NCBI RefSeq assembly: GCF_002699205.1
Contig: NZ_PABT01000031.1
Span: 1-53,081, forward strand
Length of the DNA stretch: 53,081 nt
Direction: 5' to 3'
Source: Allomuricauda sp.
GTDB taxonomy: Bacteria > Bacteroidota > Bacteroidia > Flavobacteriales > Flavobacteriaceae
The notes under the pieces were generated by a model. The model was not told the origin of the DNA. It saw only the letters and a program-made list of their open reading frames with translations, and made no database searches. Positions within the stretch are counted from its first letter, which is position 1. Each line of letters begins with the position of its first letter. A program made the position numbers and the translations under genes. Shown one piece after another: positions 1-7,719 of this stretch.

Positions 1-1
1 G

Positions 2-172
2 GGCGTGAGCACCGATGAGGAGAATCTCAAAGGATGGTTCGATGCCGGTGTCACCTGTGTGGGAATGGGATCGAAACTGATTTCCAAGGAAATTTTGGCC
101 AATAAGGATTTTAAAGGACTCGAGAATTTGGTTCGGGAAACCTTGGCCAAGATCATCAAGATCAGAAGCTGA
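2..172 (+). CDS. eda: KDPG/KHG aldolase, C-terminal end (partial, runs off the window)
   Basis: The first 171 bases read as an open frame without a start and end at TGA (170-172). The 56 residues include GVSTDEENLKGWFDAG and VTCVGMGSKL, which match the conserved C-terminal strand and phosphate-binding region of 2-dehydro-3-deoxyphosphogluconate aldolase (Entner-Doudoroff pathway and hexuronate breakdown; splits KDPG into pyruvate and glyceraldehyde-3-phosphate). The family is about 210-220 residues, so roughly three quarters lies outside the window. The catalytic lysine is not in the visible part. The neighbour on the right is IS debris, so the operon context cannot be judged. Confidence 0.82.
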   Translation, partial: GVSTDEENLKGWFDAGVTCVGMGSKLISKEILANKDFKGLENLVRETLAKIIKIRS

Positions 173-212
173 TAGCACAGGGATATATGGAAGTATAACC
201 TTACCCCTTTTA

Positions 213-240
213 GTGACCTCCTCCCAAAATTAGGTACCGG
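213..240. repeat. Probable terminal end of the IS3 remnant
   Basis: Just outside the 3' end of the transposase remnant the bases TGACCTCCTCCCAAAATTAG resemble the TGacc...CCCAAAA type of terminal repeat seen in IS3-family elements of the IS407 group. No matching opposite end was found further right, consistent with a truncated element. The exact boundary is an inference. Confidence 0.35.
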
Positions 241-246
241 TCATAA

Positions 247-633
247 CTAGGGAATCGGGCTGTTTTCATTCATTTCCATGTACTCGTTGGGGGACATGTC
301 CCCCAACGAGCTGTGCGGTCCAAATCCATTATCGTCTTCTCTCCAAATATCGAACTTTTCCTGGGCATCTTCCAAGGAAAAGAACCAATCGGCGTTCGGG
401 CATCCGTCCCTGAACGAACCGTTGAAGCTTTCGATAAATGGGTTGTCGGTTGGTTTTCCGGGCCTTGAGAAGTCAAGTTCCACATTGTTTTCAAAGGCCC
501 ATTTGTCCAATACCTTGCTGATGAACTCACTTTTATTCTCCACTTTGACACGCTTTGGCAGCACTTCGTTCCCAAAAGTAATGGTTTCCATCACTTGCAC
601 AACATCGCTTCCCTTGAGCGATTTTGCACCCAA
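247..633 (-). pseudogene. IS3-family (IS407-like group) transposase OrfB, C-terminal remnant
   Basis: The 128-residue frame contains the C-terminal half of the integrase core of IS3-type OrfB: LKGSDVV, SEFISKVLDKWAFEN, DFSRPGKPTDNPFIESFNGSFRD (catalytic Glu in FIESF) and PHSSLGDMSPNEY. The usual DNGSEF, which carries the second catalytic Asp, reads ENKSEF, and the N-terminal half with the first Asp and OrfA are missing; reading upstream gives no transposase-like sequence. The element is therefore dead. The N-terminal end assigned here is only the first possible start (TTG). A 28-bp perfect palindrome lies inside it (283-310). It marks an old insertion between the aldolase gene and the hip operon. 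Confidence 0.8.
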
Positions 634-1010
634 GTCTATGCTCGCGTATTGGAGGATAAGATAAGTGTGGATATGAAGGGACTTAGGTCGGTACTTGGAA
701 AATGAAATATGGATTATCCTCTCAGTGGATTTATAGGTTGGGTTATTCGGCTATTGTCAGCGGTCCGGAAGGAAGGGGCAACAAAGGATTTGTTGCCTAT
801 GAATTCAATGCCATATTTTACCTTATGGCAAGAAACAATATGGTGCTGCTTCCTTAAAGCAAGAAACTTTTGGAAGCCTATGTAGGGAATATCATGGCGT
901 TTCTCAACTTAATCCAATTTAACTTAATTAGGTTTTAGAGTATCTATATATTGGATATACCTCAAATCAATGTAACGATTGATTCCACTCTTACATGAAT
1001 TGATTTGACG
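634..1010. other. Gene-poor stretch with an unrecognised reading-frame remnant
   Basis: No intact gene is seen between the transposase remnant and the hip operators. On the plus strand a frame running to TAA at 855-857 encodes a protein-like tail (IYRLGYSAIVSGPEGRGNKG, then FVAYEFNAIFYLMARNN), without a credible start. I could not assign it to a family. It is probably the 3' end of a gene cut by the insertion that left the IS remnant. Confidence 0.4.
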
Positions 1011-1044
1011 CCCTAAATTCCACACTATAATGTGGAATTTAGGG
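1011..1044. promoter_or_regulatory. Operator-like inverted repeat O1 upstream of hipB
   Basis: Two perfect 14-bp arms, CCCTAAATTCCACA (1011-1024) and TGTGGAATTTAGGG (1031-1044), flank the 6-base spacer CTATAA. The core CACA-N6-TGTG recurs twice more before hipB. HipB-type antitoxins are known to bind such spaced palindromes and repress their own operon; assignment of this site to the local HipB is inference. Confidence 0.7.
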
Positions 1045-1076
1045 GGTATTACCTATAAAAACTAAAAATATATCAA

Positions 1077-1098
1077 TTTTCACATTATATTGTGGAAA
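1077..1098. promoter_or_regulatory. Operator-like inverted repeat O2 upstream of hipB
   Basis: TTTCACA-TTATAT-TGTGGAAA repeats the CACA-N6-TGTG core of O1 with one imperfect arm position. It lies just upstream of the promoter-like TATTTTTG box (1105-1112), so a bound repressor would cover the upstream promoter element. Confidence 0.6.
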
Positions 1099-1104
1099 TT
1101 AATG

Positions 1105-1112
1105 TATTTTTG
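1105..1112 (+). promoter_or_regulatory. Candidate -7 promoter box (TAnnTTTG) of the hip operon
   Basis: TATTTTTG fits the Bacteroidota -7 consensus TAnnTTTG exactly. It lies 60 bases before the hipB ATG, between operator-like sites O2 and O3. No clear -33 element was picked out. Confidence 0.45.
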
Positions 1113-1140
1113 TGCTGAAACATAAGAGGTAACCTTAAAA

Positions 1141-1156
1141 CCACATTATAGTGTGT
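1141..1156. promoter_or_regulatory. Operator-like site O3 in the hip leader
   Basis: CCACATTATAGTGTGT holds a third CACA-N6-TGTG core, 17 bases before the hipB start codon, in the presumed 5' untranslated region. Three sites with the same core at one promoter suggest cooperative autoregulation. Confidence 0.55.
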
Positions 1157-1172
1157 ATATAAGTGTGTCAAT

Positions 1173-1418
1173 ATGAATGCCAAACAGCACATAGGGCATA
1201 TTATTCAAGAGCGACGCACCCAAATGCGGATAACCCAGGCTCAGCTCGCAGAAATGGCGCAAGTGGGCATCAATACCCTGTATAAGATTGAGAGGGGGGA
1301 TGCCAATCCAACCTTGTCCTCCTTGGAAAAAGTTACGGATGTTTTGGGATTGGAAATGACGCTTAGGGTAAAGGAAATTCCGGGAATAGGAAATGAGACA
1401 GGCAAAGATCTACTATAA
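1173..1418 (+). CDS. hipB: HipB-like XRE-family antitoxin and autorepressor
   Basis: Eighty-one residues forming a Cro/C1-type helix-turn-helix: LAEMAQVGINTLYKIERGDANPTLSSLEKV (about residues 25-55) is the typical XRE signature with helix 3 around VGINTLYKIE. As in HipB families it should dimerise, bind the CACA-N6-TGTG palindromes upstream and repress the operon. The ATG at 1173 is the first in-frame start after O3. The gene overlaps the next one by 26 bases, so the two are translationally coupled. The short C-terminal tail lacks the long beta-lid of E. coli HipB. Confidence 0.85.
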   Translation: MNAKQHIGHIIQERRTQMRITQAQLAEMAQVGINTLYKIERGDANPTLSSLEKVTDVLGLEMTLRVKEIPGIGNETGKDLL

Positions 1419-1725
1419 AGGGGAATGGGCAGGGGTTCTTGCCCAAGACGACCATGGTCATTATACGTTTCGTTATACGGAAGACTGGCTCAGGGATGGG
1501 ACCAAACCTCCCATAAGCCTTACGCTTCCCAAATCAGGGGAGGCATATGCTTCGGATCATTTCTTTCCCTTTTTTTACAATATGTTACCGGAGGGGTCCA
1601 ATAAACAACTGGTCTGCAAAAGCATGCGAATAGACCCTGACGATTATTTCGGGCTACTGGTCGCCACGGCCCAATATGACACGGTGGGTGCGATAACGGT
1701 ACAAAAAATGGAATCGAACCCATGA
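1393..1725 (+). CDS. hipS: HipS-like protein (separate HipA N-terminal domain)
   Basis: One hundred and ten residues equal to the N-terminal 'couple_hipA' subdomain of HipA: a beta-rich start (AKIYYKGEWAGVLAQDDHGH), RYTEDWL, PISLTLPKSGEAY and the conserved FFYNMLPEGSNKQLVCKSMRIDPDDYFGLLVA. In classical HipA this segment is fused to the kinase; here it is its own gene. In the E. coli O127 HipBST system the equivalent HipS, rather than HipB, is the antitoxin that neutralises the HipT kinase. It starts inside the end of hipB and overlaps hipT by four bases (ATGA), so all three products should be made in a coupled way. Confidence 0.85.
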   Translation: MRQAKIYYKGEWAGVLAQDDHGHYTFRYTEDWLRDGTKPPISLTLPKSGEAYASDHFFPFFYNMLPEGSNKQLVCKSMRIDPDDYFGLLVATAQYDTVGAITVQKMESNP

Positions 1726-2711
1726 TGCCAGAAATAACACATTGCCCAGGGACCTTGGCCGAAGGATATGACACCTATAGCCGTACATGTCTAAAACGGG
1801 TGTTCAACAATCGGAAAGTCTCCCACATTCTGCCCTATGACTCACCGACATCGAACGAGGAAACGGAAGAGCTTTTTGAAGACAACCGAAAACGGATTTC
1901 GATTTCCGGGGTCCAGGAAAAATATTCTGTCCTGTTGGAAAAGAACCATTTGCGTTTGATCAAGGAAGGGGAGAAGGGCACCCATATCCTTAAACCCATT
2001 CCACTGACAGGGAAACGTCGTGATAAAATGCCCGCAAATGAGCACTTGACCATGCAGATTGCCCGGCAAGTTTATGGAATCGAGACCGCTGAGAATGCCC
2101 TTATTTTTTTTAAGAACGGTGAACCGGCATACATTACCAAACGTTTTGATATTGGAGAGGACGGTCGTAAACTCGCCAAAGAGGATTTTGCGACCTTGGC
2201 GGGAAAAACACCCCAAACGGATGGTGAGGACTATAGGTACCAAGGCAGCTATCTTGATCTTTTCGAGTTGATGCAACGCTTTTTACCGGCCTATAAACTG
2301 GAAATGCCCAAAATGTTCAAACTGTTGGTTTTCAACTATCTGTTTTCCAATGGAGATGCCCATTTAAAGAACTTCTCCATACTGCAAACTCCCTTTGGAG
2401 ACCATCGATTGAGTCCCGCTTATGACCTATTGAATACCGCTATCCACGTCAATGATGACACCTTTGCCCTGGATGAAGGTCTTTTGCCCAAAAATATGGC
2501 ACAAACGAATATACCATCCCAGTTCAAGATACTCTCAGATACCATAGGATTGCATAAAAGGCAATTTGAGACCATTATGGAAGCTATGTTGACCCAATCC
2601 AAAAAAGTCCAATGGTTCACAGATGCTTCTTTTCTGGATGAAAAGACCAAAAGAAGTTTCTTTCAAGGGTATCAGACACGCTTGGCACAGTTCAGGAAGT
2701 TGAAAAGGTGA
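1722..2711 (+). CDS. hipT: HipT-like Ser/Thr kinase toxin (HipA kinase core)
   Basis: Three hundred and twenty-nine residues forming a HipA-type kinase without the N-terminal subdomain. Visible are the Gly-rich loop SISGVQEKYSVL (Ser60 and Ser62, an SIS motif like the autophosphorylated one in HipT of E. coli O127), the catalytic loop SNGDAHLKN (Asp212, Asn217) and the metal-binding SPAYDLLNT (Asp235). All kinase residues look intact, so an active toxin is expected. Related kinases modify aminoacyl-tRNA synthetases (GltX for HipA, TrpS for HipT); the target here is unknown. The N-terminal CPGTL...YSRTC pair of cysteines is common in Bacteroidota relatives. No terminator is visible after it. 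Confidence 0.87.
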   Translation: MMPEITHCPGTLAEGYDTYSRTCLKRVFNNRKVSHILPYDSPTSNEETEELFEDNRKRISISGVQEKYSVLLEKNHLRLIKEGEKGTHILKPIPLTGKRRDKMPANEHLTMQIARQVYGIETAENALIFFKNGEPAYITKRFDIGEDGRKLAKEDFATLAGKTPQTDGEDYRYQGSYLDLFELMQRFLPAYKLEMPKMFKLLVFNYLFSNGDAHLKNFSILQTPFGDHRLSPAYDLLNTAIHVNDDTFALDEGLLPKNMAQTNIPSQFKILSDTIGLHKRQFETIMEAMLTQSKKVQWFTDASFLDEKTKRSFFQGYQTRLAQFRKLKR

Positions 2712-2764
2712 AATGTTGAACTCCATGTTCAATATTTTCCCTGGAACTTTCCACTTGGGTTGTT

Positions 2765-3241
2765 TTAAACACCGTTTTCTGCAAATCTCTGATAGTTTAA
2801 GGTTGCTCCAAATTCAATTTCCATATCGCTGTCGTAATGTGTTGAAAGTCCTAAATGACGAGTTAAGATATACTTAAATCCAGTCATATAGTCCTTGTCG
2901 GTATTTACCATAAAAGCCCATCACAATCTTGGGGAAATAGGAATATCCTCTCGCATTAACTGAAATCGCACATTTCCATCCGTAAAAACTTCGCCTTGCA
3001 ATGTCACGGGCATTGGCAAGGTATATTCCGCTCCCAAACTTAAAACTGCTCTTTGGTTTTTGGTATTGGTCTGTCCGAAAAGATTTGTTTCCACTTCGCC
3101 ATTTTGTTCTCGGTAACGCCAATCAAATCCCACAAATGGCATAAACCATTGGTTTTTACCAATGTATCTTCCAATATGCGTTTCCGTTTCGTAACCATGT
3201 CCATCGAGATAGCCTAAAGCCATTCTGTCCCAAAGCTCCAA
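2765..3241 (-). pseudogene. CopB-like outer-membrane beta-barrel (metal resistance), truncated and broken by a stop codon
   Basis: The frame ELWDRMALGYLDGHGYETE..., IGKNQWFMPFVGFDWRYRE, LFGQTNTKNQRAVLSLGAEY, FQLMREDIPISPRL resembles the C-terminal strands of the outer-membrane proteins found with copper/heavy-metal efflux genes in Bacteroidota. It stops at TGA (2921-2923), but the same frame continues beyond as AFMVNTDKDYMTGFKYILTR and LGLSTHYDSDMEIEFGATLN to TAA at 2765-2767, which is the normal family ending. One nonsense change (probably CGA to TGA) therefore interrupts it. The N-terminal part is missing: upstream the frame fuses at about 3240-3260 to unrelated sequence. The czc locus lies 5 kb away, so this may be a relic of a larger metal island. 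Confidence 0.7.
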
Positions 3242-3257
3242 CGTGTGTTTTGCAAGA

Positions 3258-3479
3258 TTACCATTCCATCATTTCCGTTTGTCGCAAACTCCTCCGCAAC
3301 CATCGTCTTCTTTTTTCCGTTATCGCAACACGATTTTTTTCGGAATTGTTGTCTTGTTTTTCACAAGATGTTTTTGCCGTTTTTTCTTTTTCAGAGGATT
3401 TTCCGCGCGCAAATACTGTACTTGTTGGAATAACCAATAGTATTAAAAGCAGACCTAATATTTGCGTTTTGTTGTTCAT
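3258..3479 (-). CDS. Short signal-peptide protein, probably a truncated gene
   Basis: From the ATG at 3479 a 73-residue frame begins with a good signal peptide (MNNKTQILGLLLILLVIPTS, then TVFA) followed by a Lys/Glu-rich stretch, ending in an Arg-rich tail that does not look like natural protein. In another frame the same DNA would give KKEDDGCGGVCDKRK, so a frameshift is likely. It directly abuts the broken beta-barrel remnant and may be what is left of a fusion made by deletion. Not assigned to a family. Confidence 0.35.
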   Translation of the reverse strand: MNNKTQILGLLLILLVIPTSTVFARGKSSEKEKTAKTSCEKQDNNSEKNRVAITEKRRRWLRRSLRQTEMMEW

Positions 3480-3652
3480 TGAATACCAATACAAAGGCAA
3501 TATAATTTTGACGCTTAATATCAGTGGCAAGAGGGTTGGTTGAAATTTGACTTACTATATTGATTGTACAATTGGACACATGACCATGTTGTGTCAGATA
3601 TATTACTTATCGAAAGGTACATGGTATGCGCGACACATTTTCCATAGATTGG

Positions 3653-4543
3653 TTAGGGTGCCAACACGATCAGACGTTTAACCAGTATTTCCAATTGTAG
3701 GCGCTTTGAATCACAGCTTTTGAATTCACCGTCAATTTGATATGGGGTGTTTTTTGAATTGGAGCCTTTAATTTCTATGACTGCCTTCCCAGTCCTACAA
3801 TAATAGTGTTCCCTGACTTTGTTTTCTGTCCCTATTAGAAACAAAAAGAGTAAATATATCAACTTTAACGGGTTCAATTGGTCAATGATCACGATATCAA
3901 AAAGGCCATCGTCCAAAAGGGCCCTTTTGGTTAAAGAGACATTATAACCCAGTTCATTTGTATTGGAAACCAAAATGAAAAAGGGCTGGAACCATTTTTC
4001 TCTCCCATTGCACCTTACTCGATATTTCAAATTACTTTTATAGGATGGAATGGACAAAAGAAACGCTTTTAAATAATTTGTGAAACGTCGTTTTTCCAGG
4101 CGCTCAAAGTTTGAAATGGTTTTGGCCAAAAATCCCATCCCCATATTGCTGAAAAAATAATCGTCGTTGACCTTGCCCACATCGATTGCAACCGTTTTGT
4201 TGTTTTTTATTATGGCAATGGCCTTGTCAAGGTTCATGGGAATGTTAAGGTTTCTTGCCAGGCCGTTCCCGGAACCGATGGGTATTATTCCCAGAGCGGT
4301 CCTGGTGTGTACCAGACAGGATGCCACCTCATTGATGGTTCCGTCACCTCCACAGGCCACAATAATGGCGGCCTTCTCCCTTAGGGATTGTTCCGCCAGG
4401 AATTTAGCGTGCCCTTTGTACCGGGAATGTTTAACAACAATGGCATACTCTTTTTTTTCGAAGTATTGTGATAGATACTTCGTTGTAATAACGGGTTTCC
4501 CTTTCCCGGCAATGGGGTTTACGATGAAATGGACTACTTTCAT
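3653..4543 (-). CDS. Diacylglycerol kinase family lipid kinase (YegS/DgkB type)
   Basis: Two hundred and ninety-six residues, the usual length of this family. It starts with FIVNPIAGKGK (phosphate loop region), carries GGDGTINEV (residues 65-73, ATP binding) and PIGSGNGLAR (88-97), and FSNMGMGFLAK further on. The reaction is ATP-dependent phosphorylation of diacylglycerol (or a related lipid) to phosphatidic acid at the inner membrane face. Its ATG overlaps the stop of the LtaS-like gene by four bases, so it is the last gene of a coupled operon. Because LtaS/MdoB-type transferases release diacylglycerol from phosphatidylglycerol, a recycling role for this kinase fits well; this is inference from context. 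Confidence 0.85.
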   Translation of the reverse strand: MKVVHFIVNPIAGKGKPVITTKYLSQYFEKKEYAIVVKHSRYKGHAKFLAEQSLREKAAIIVACGGDGTINEVASCLVHTRTALGIIPIGSGNGLARNLNIPMNLDKAIAIIKNNKTVAIDVGKVNDDYFFSNMGMGFLAKTISNFERLEKRRFTNYLKAFLLSIPSYKSNLKYRVRCNGREKWFQPFFILVSNTNELGYNVSLTKRALLDDGLFDIVIIDQLNPLKLIYLLFLFLIGTENKVREHYYCRTGKAVIEIKGSNSKNTPYQIDGEFKSCDSKRLQLEILVKRLIVLAP

Positions 4544-6507
4544 TTTTCAGGCGTTAAGTTCAATCCACCATGGTTGTACAAATGGTCCGCTACTTGAAAA
4601 TAGGAAATGGTTTCCCTCAGGAAGTGTTTGTCCATGGGTAGACTCTTCAAGCTATTGTCATTCTTGTCCCATTGATAGTAATTGGCCTGTTTTTGATCTC
4701 CCAAAACCATAAGCTTGGAACCTTTCAACAACCCTAGTTTCCTATAGTTGCCGATGAAAGCACGTTCATCATCCTTGTGCATTGAAAGGATATCACGTCC
4801 GAACAGATTGCTTTCATAATCCCAATGTAACTGGGCGAACAATGTGGGAAATATGTCGATTTGGGAACAGAGTTTTTCAACATGCTGTTGCTCTGCCCCG
4901 TCAAGGTTTAGAATCATGGCCGGGATATGGTAGTTGGCCACATCCAGTTCCCAGCGACCTGCACTACTGGCACAATGGTCGGCCATGACCACAAAAACAG
5001 TGTCTTTGAACCAGGGCTTTTTCTTGGCACTCTTCAAGAACTCACCAATGGCATAGTCAGTGTACTTGATGGCCCCGTTTCTTCCGGTCCCGGATGGGAT
5101 ATCTATTTTGTTCGAAGGGTAGGTATAGGGTTTGTGATTGGAGGTTGTCATGACAAAGTCAAAAAAGGGCTTCCCTGTCACATATGCCAAATCAGCTTCT
5201 TTTAAGACTTTACGGTATATGTCTTCATCACATACTCCCCAAGCATTTTCCATGGTCACTTCTTTGTCCGCTATATTTTTACGCGAGGTGACAATGTCGC
5301 CGGAAGGCAAGAATCCCCGGCCCCGATCGACAATATCGAAACCGTTGCCACTGAAATATTTATCCATATTGTCAAAATATCCGTCCCCGCCATAAAAAAA
5401 GGTTCGCGTGTACCCTTTTCTCCTGAACACTTCACCAATGGTAAAGAGATCGGTATTTTTTTCCCGTTTGATGATGCTTCTTCCCGGGGTGGGGGGGATG
5501 GAAAGCGTAATGGCCTCCATGCCACGGACCGTCCTTGTCCCTGTTGCGAACAACCTGTCGAACGATATCCCCTCCTGCATTAATGAATCCAAGGTTGGGG
5601 TCAACTTATCCTGATTGCCAAAGGCACCCAAATACTTGGCGCTTAAGCTCTCGATACAAATGAAAATAACGTTGGGTTTCTTTTCCTTTCCTTCATGGGT
5701 CACGTGTCTACGTATCCCAGAGGACGGTGCATGGATACTATCGTTTACATCCTTGATATTTTTATTTACCGTTAAAAGTGCTTCCTCGAGGTCCCGGGTT
5801 CTATAAAAATCCGAATAGCTGAGCTCGTTGTTGCGAAAGGCGGCAAAAAAGGAATAGATCCCTGCTTTTGAAAGCTCATTGTTATAACGGTTTTCTGAGA
5901 ACTCGGCATTTTCATTTTTTACAAATAAGGCAAAGACCAATACGGTTCCCAATACGCCGGTACTGATCAAAAAGCGTACTTTAAAGGAATCCCTTCCTGA
6001 AAATGTCCGTTCGAATACGCCAAGTTTCTTAAAGAGCAGGACGGTCAATAGGACCAAAACCAACATGCTCCCGATTAAAATGGGTAAAGGATATGATTCA
6101 TTGATGTTCTTGACCACTTCATAGGTGTAGATCAAATAATCCACGGCAATGAAATTGAACCTTCTATGGAATTCATCCCAAAAAGTAATTTCCGCAAAAA
6201 ACGAAAAGTATAGGATAAGCATTCCAATCGAAAACCCCGTGTAGCATATGATTCTATCTGCCACTGAACCAATGAATCGTTTGGGCATGGCCAAAAAGTA
6301 TAGCGACCCTGCCAAAACAAAAAAAGAAACAGTACCGATATCGTAAAACGAGCCGATCATTATGGTAGTAAATAGACCGAGGGGACTATGGTCGGTCTCC
6401 GGAAAATTCCAAACCAAGAAAATCAACCTAAGTAAAAAAGAAAGTCCTAAGAACAAAAGGACAAATCCCTTTAACAGGGAATAGCGGGAAGGGAATGTTG
6501 TTTTCAT
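4540..6507 (-). CDS. LTA synthase family membrane phosphotransferase (sulfatase fold)
   Basis: Six hundred and fifty-five residues: about five N-terminal membrane segments (residues 10-215), then a periplasmic alkaline-phosphatase/sulfatase domain from about 275. Metal and catalytic motifs are visible: NVIFICIESLSAKYLG, the probable nucleophile Thr326 in GTRTVRGMEA, TSNHKPYTYP and FVVMADHCASSAGR. The family moves phosphoglycerol or phosphoethanolamine from a phospholipid to an acceptor (LtaS, OpgB/MdoB, PgpB-like cousins). A Gram-negative cannot make true lipoteichoic acid, so the acceptor may be a periplasmic glycan or lipid. The gene overlaps both neighbours by four bases (HD protein upstream, lipid kinase downstream), indicating one transcript. 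Confidence 0.85.
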   Translation of the reverse strand: MKTTFPSRYSLLKGFVLLFLGLSFLLRLIFLVWNFPETDHSPLGLFTTIMIGSFYDIGTVSFFVLAGSLYFLAMPKRFIGSVADRIICYTGFSIGMLILYFSFFAEITFWDEFHRRFNFIAVDYLIYTYEVVKNINESYPLPILIGSMLVLVLLTVLLFKKLGVFERTFSGRDSFKVRFLISTGVLGTVLVFALFVKNENAEFSENRYNNELSKAGIYSFFAAFRNNELSYSDFYRTRDLEEALLTVNKNIKDVNDSIHAPSSGIRRHVTHEGKEKKPNVIFICIESLSAKYLGAFGNQDKLTPTLDSLMQEGISFDRLFATGTRTVRGMEAITLSIPPTPGRSIIKREKNTDLFTIGEVFRRKGYTRTFFYGGDGYFDNMDKYFSGNGFDIVDRGRGFLPSGDIVTSRKNIADKEVTMENAWGVCDEDIYRKVLKEADLAYVTGKPFFDFVMTTSNHKPYTYPSNKIDIPSGTGRNGAIKYTDYAIGEFLKSAKKKPWFKDTVFVVMADHCASSAGRWELDVANYHIPAMILNLDGAEQQHVEKLCSQIDIFPTLFAQLHWDYESNLFGRDILSMHKDDERAFIGNYRKLGLLKGSKLMVLGDQKQANYYQWDKNDNSLKSLPMDKHFLRETISYFQVADHLYNHGGLNLTPEK

Positions 6508-7100
6508 TGTAATCGTATCAATTGTTTGAGTTTATTTATATTTTCCTGTTTTCCTTTTTCAAGGATATCCTTGCCATAAGGGGACTTGAATCGATGTCCT
6601 TCCAAAAATTTAATGTTGGACAATATCCATTCGTTATCGGTCATGACCGTGTTACAGAACAATTCCCACTCCTTTCGTAACAGAAAGTTTTTGTATAGAA
6701 AATCAGTGGTTCCCAAATGGAACAGATCGGCATCGCATAATATTTCCGCATACCTGTCCTTTGGGTTTTGGGGCATTTTTGTGGCCGCGATATAAGAGGA
6801 CACCCTGTCGATTTCATGTTTTTTGCAATTTGTCTTGGCCAAGTAGTTTTGCGCAAGCCGTATACTTACCTCTTCGTGCCCCCCATAGGTTTCCGAGAAG
6901 CCGGTATCGTGGAAACAGGCGGCAATAACAATAAGTTTTGTCTCCTTGGGAGTTACGCCCAAGGCATTGGAAATCAAAAAGACATTGTCAATGACCTCTT
7001 GGGTATGGGTAAAGTTGTGAAAAGGCAAATTTTTGCATTTGTCATTCTGCAATAGGTCTGAACAATATTTGGTAATGTGCTTAATCGTCATTTTGGTCAT
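6504..7100 (-). CDS. HD-domain phosphohydrolase
   Basis: One hundred and ninety-eight residues with the HD-domain metal ligands: HNFTHT (His28-His32), ACFHDTGF (His64-Asp65), HEE (His75) and LCDADL (Asp123/Asp125). HD proteins hydrolyse phosphoesters, often nucleotides or cyclic nucleotides; the substrate here is unknown. The start ATG lies inside the end of the upstream small membrane protein gene (20-base overlap) and the stop overlaps the LtaS-like start by four bases. An alternative ATG nine bases later (7091) is possible. Its place between membrane and lipid genes is conserved-looking operon context rather than proof of function. Confidence 0.8.
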   Translation of the reverse strand: MTKMTIKHITKYCSDLLQNDKCKNLPFHNFTHTQEVIDNVFLISNALGVTPKETKLIVIAACFHDTGFSETYGGHEEVSIRLAQNYLAKTNCKKHEIDRVSSYIAATKMPQNPKDRYAEILCDADLFHLGTTDFLYKNFLLRKEWELFCNTVMTDNEWILSNIKFLEGHRFKSPYGKDILEKGKQENINKLKQLIRLQ

Positions 7101-7569
7101 GGCCCGTATCGATTTTAATCACTTGGTTGTCGCTCCTGATTTCTATATGGGTTATTTCACCACCACTTGTCCCTACGGATTTGGAAAGGGCCAAAGAGGT
7201 CATGGATAAGATCAACACCAGGAGAAAGCCATACTTTGCCAAGGGCAGTTTTTTGAATTGAAAGAACAGGGTGAGGAGGGAAGTGCCGCCCAGTAGTAAT
7301 ATGATGTTTAAAAAAAGTTCCGCTTGTTCCTCATGTTTATGGATGAAGGTCTCACTGACCCCTGGCATATGCTCCACGATGGACTCAGCACCCTCACCAG
7401 TTTTAAAAGCAACTATCGCGGTTAAGGCACTGAAAATGAAAATGACCAGTGCCGTTATTTTTACGTGGTTTTTTTTTAGGATATAACCTCCCAATAAAGT
7501 CAAGAAACCGATCAATACCCCCACTAAGGGAAGATGGTTCACCATTAAATGAAAATGTGCGTCGTTCAT
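7081..7569 (-). CDS. Small four-helix membrane protein (DUF2231-like)
   Basis: One hundred and sixty-two residues with about four membrane segments (roughly 10-27, 36-52, 86-103, 113-128) and a soluble, acidic C-terminal tail. The start MNDAHFHLMVNHLPLVGVLI, with HF-H and NHLP, is typical of DUF2231-like proteins that often accompany metal-efflux or cytochrome-type membrane genes in Bacteroidota. The His pair near the first helix could bind a metal or haem; that is inference. It follows czcB by 150 bases on the same strand and overlaps the HD gene, so it may link the czc operon and the lipid gene block transcriptionally. Confidence 0.65.
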   Translation of the reverse strand: MNDAHFHLMVNHLPLVGVLIGFLTLLGGYILKKNHVKITALVIFIFSALTAIVAFKTGEGAESIVEHMPGVSETFIHKHEEQAELFLNIILLLGGTSLLTLFFQFKKLPLAKYGFLLVLILSMTSLALSKSVGTSGGEITHIEIRSDNQVIKIDTGHDQNDD

Positions 7570-7719
7570 GATTTTAATATTTAAAATGTTTTGTTTTGAT
7601 GATGGATGCTACTTTTGGGGAAGTACGATGGTCTTGATCGCTATAAGTAGCCGTGACCTATGGATGATCTAACATCATAGAGGTATTGTTCATTATCATT
7701 ATTGTAGTTGTTTCGTGGG

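Noticed and set aside
278..664. Plus-strand frame opposite the transposase remnant
   Set aside because: The minus-strand frame carries the transposase motifs; the opposite frame has no recognisable content.
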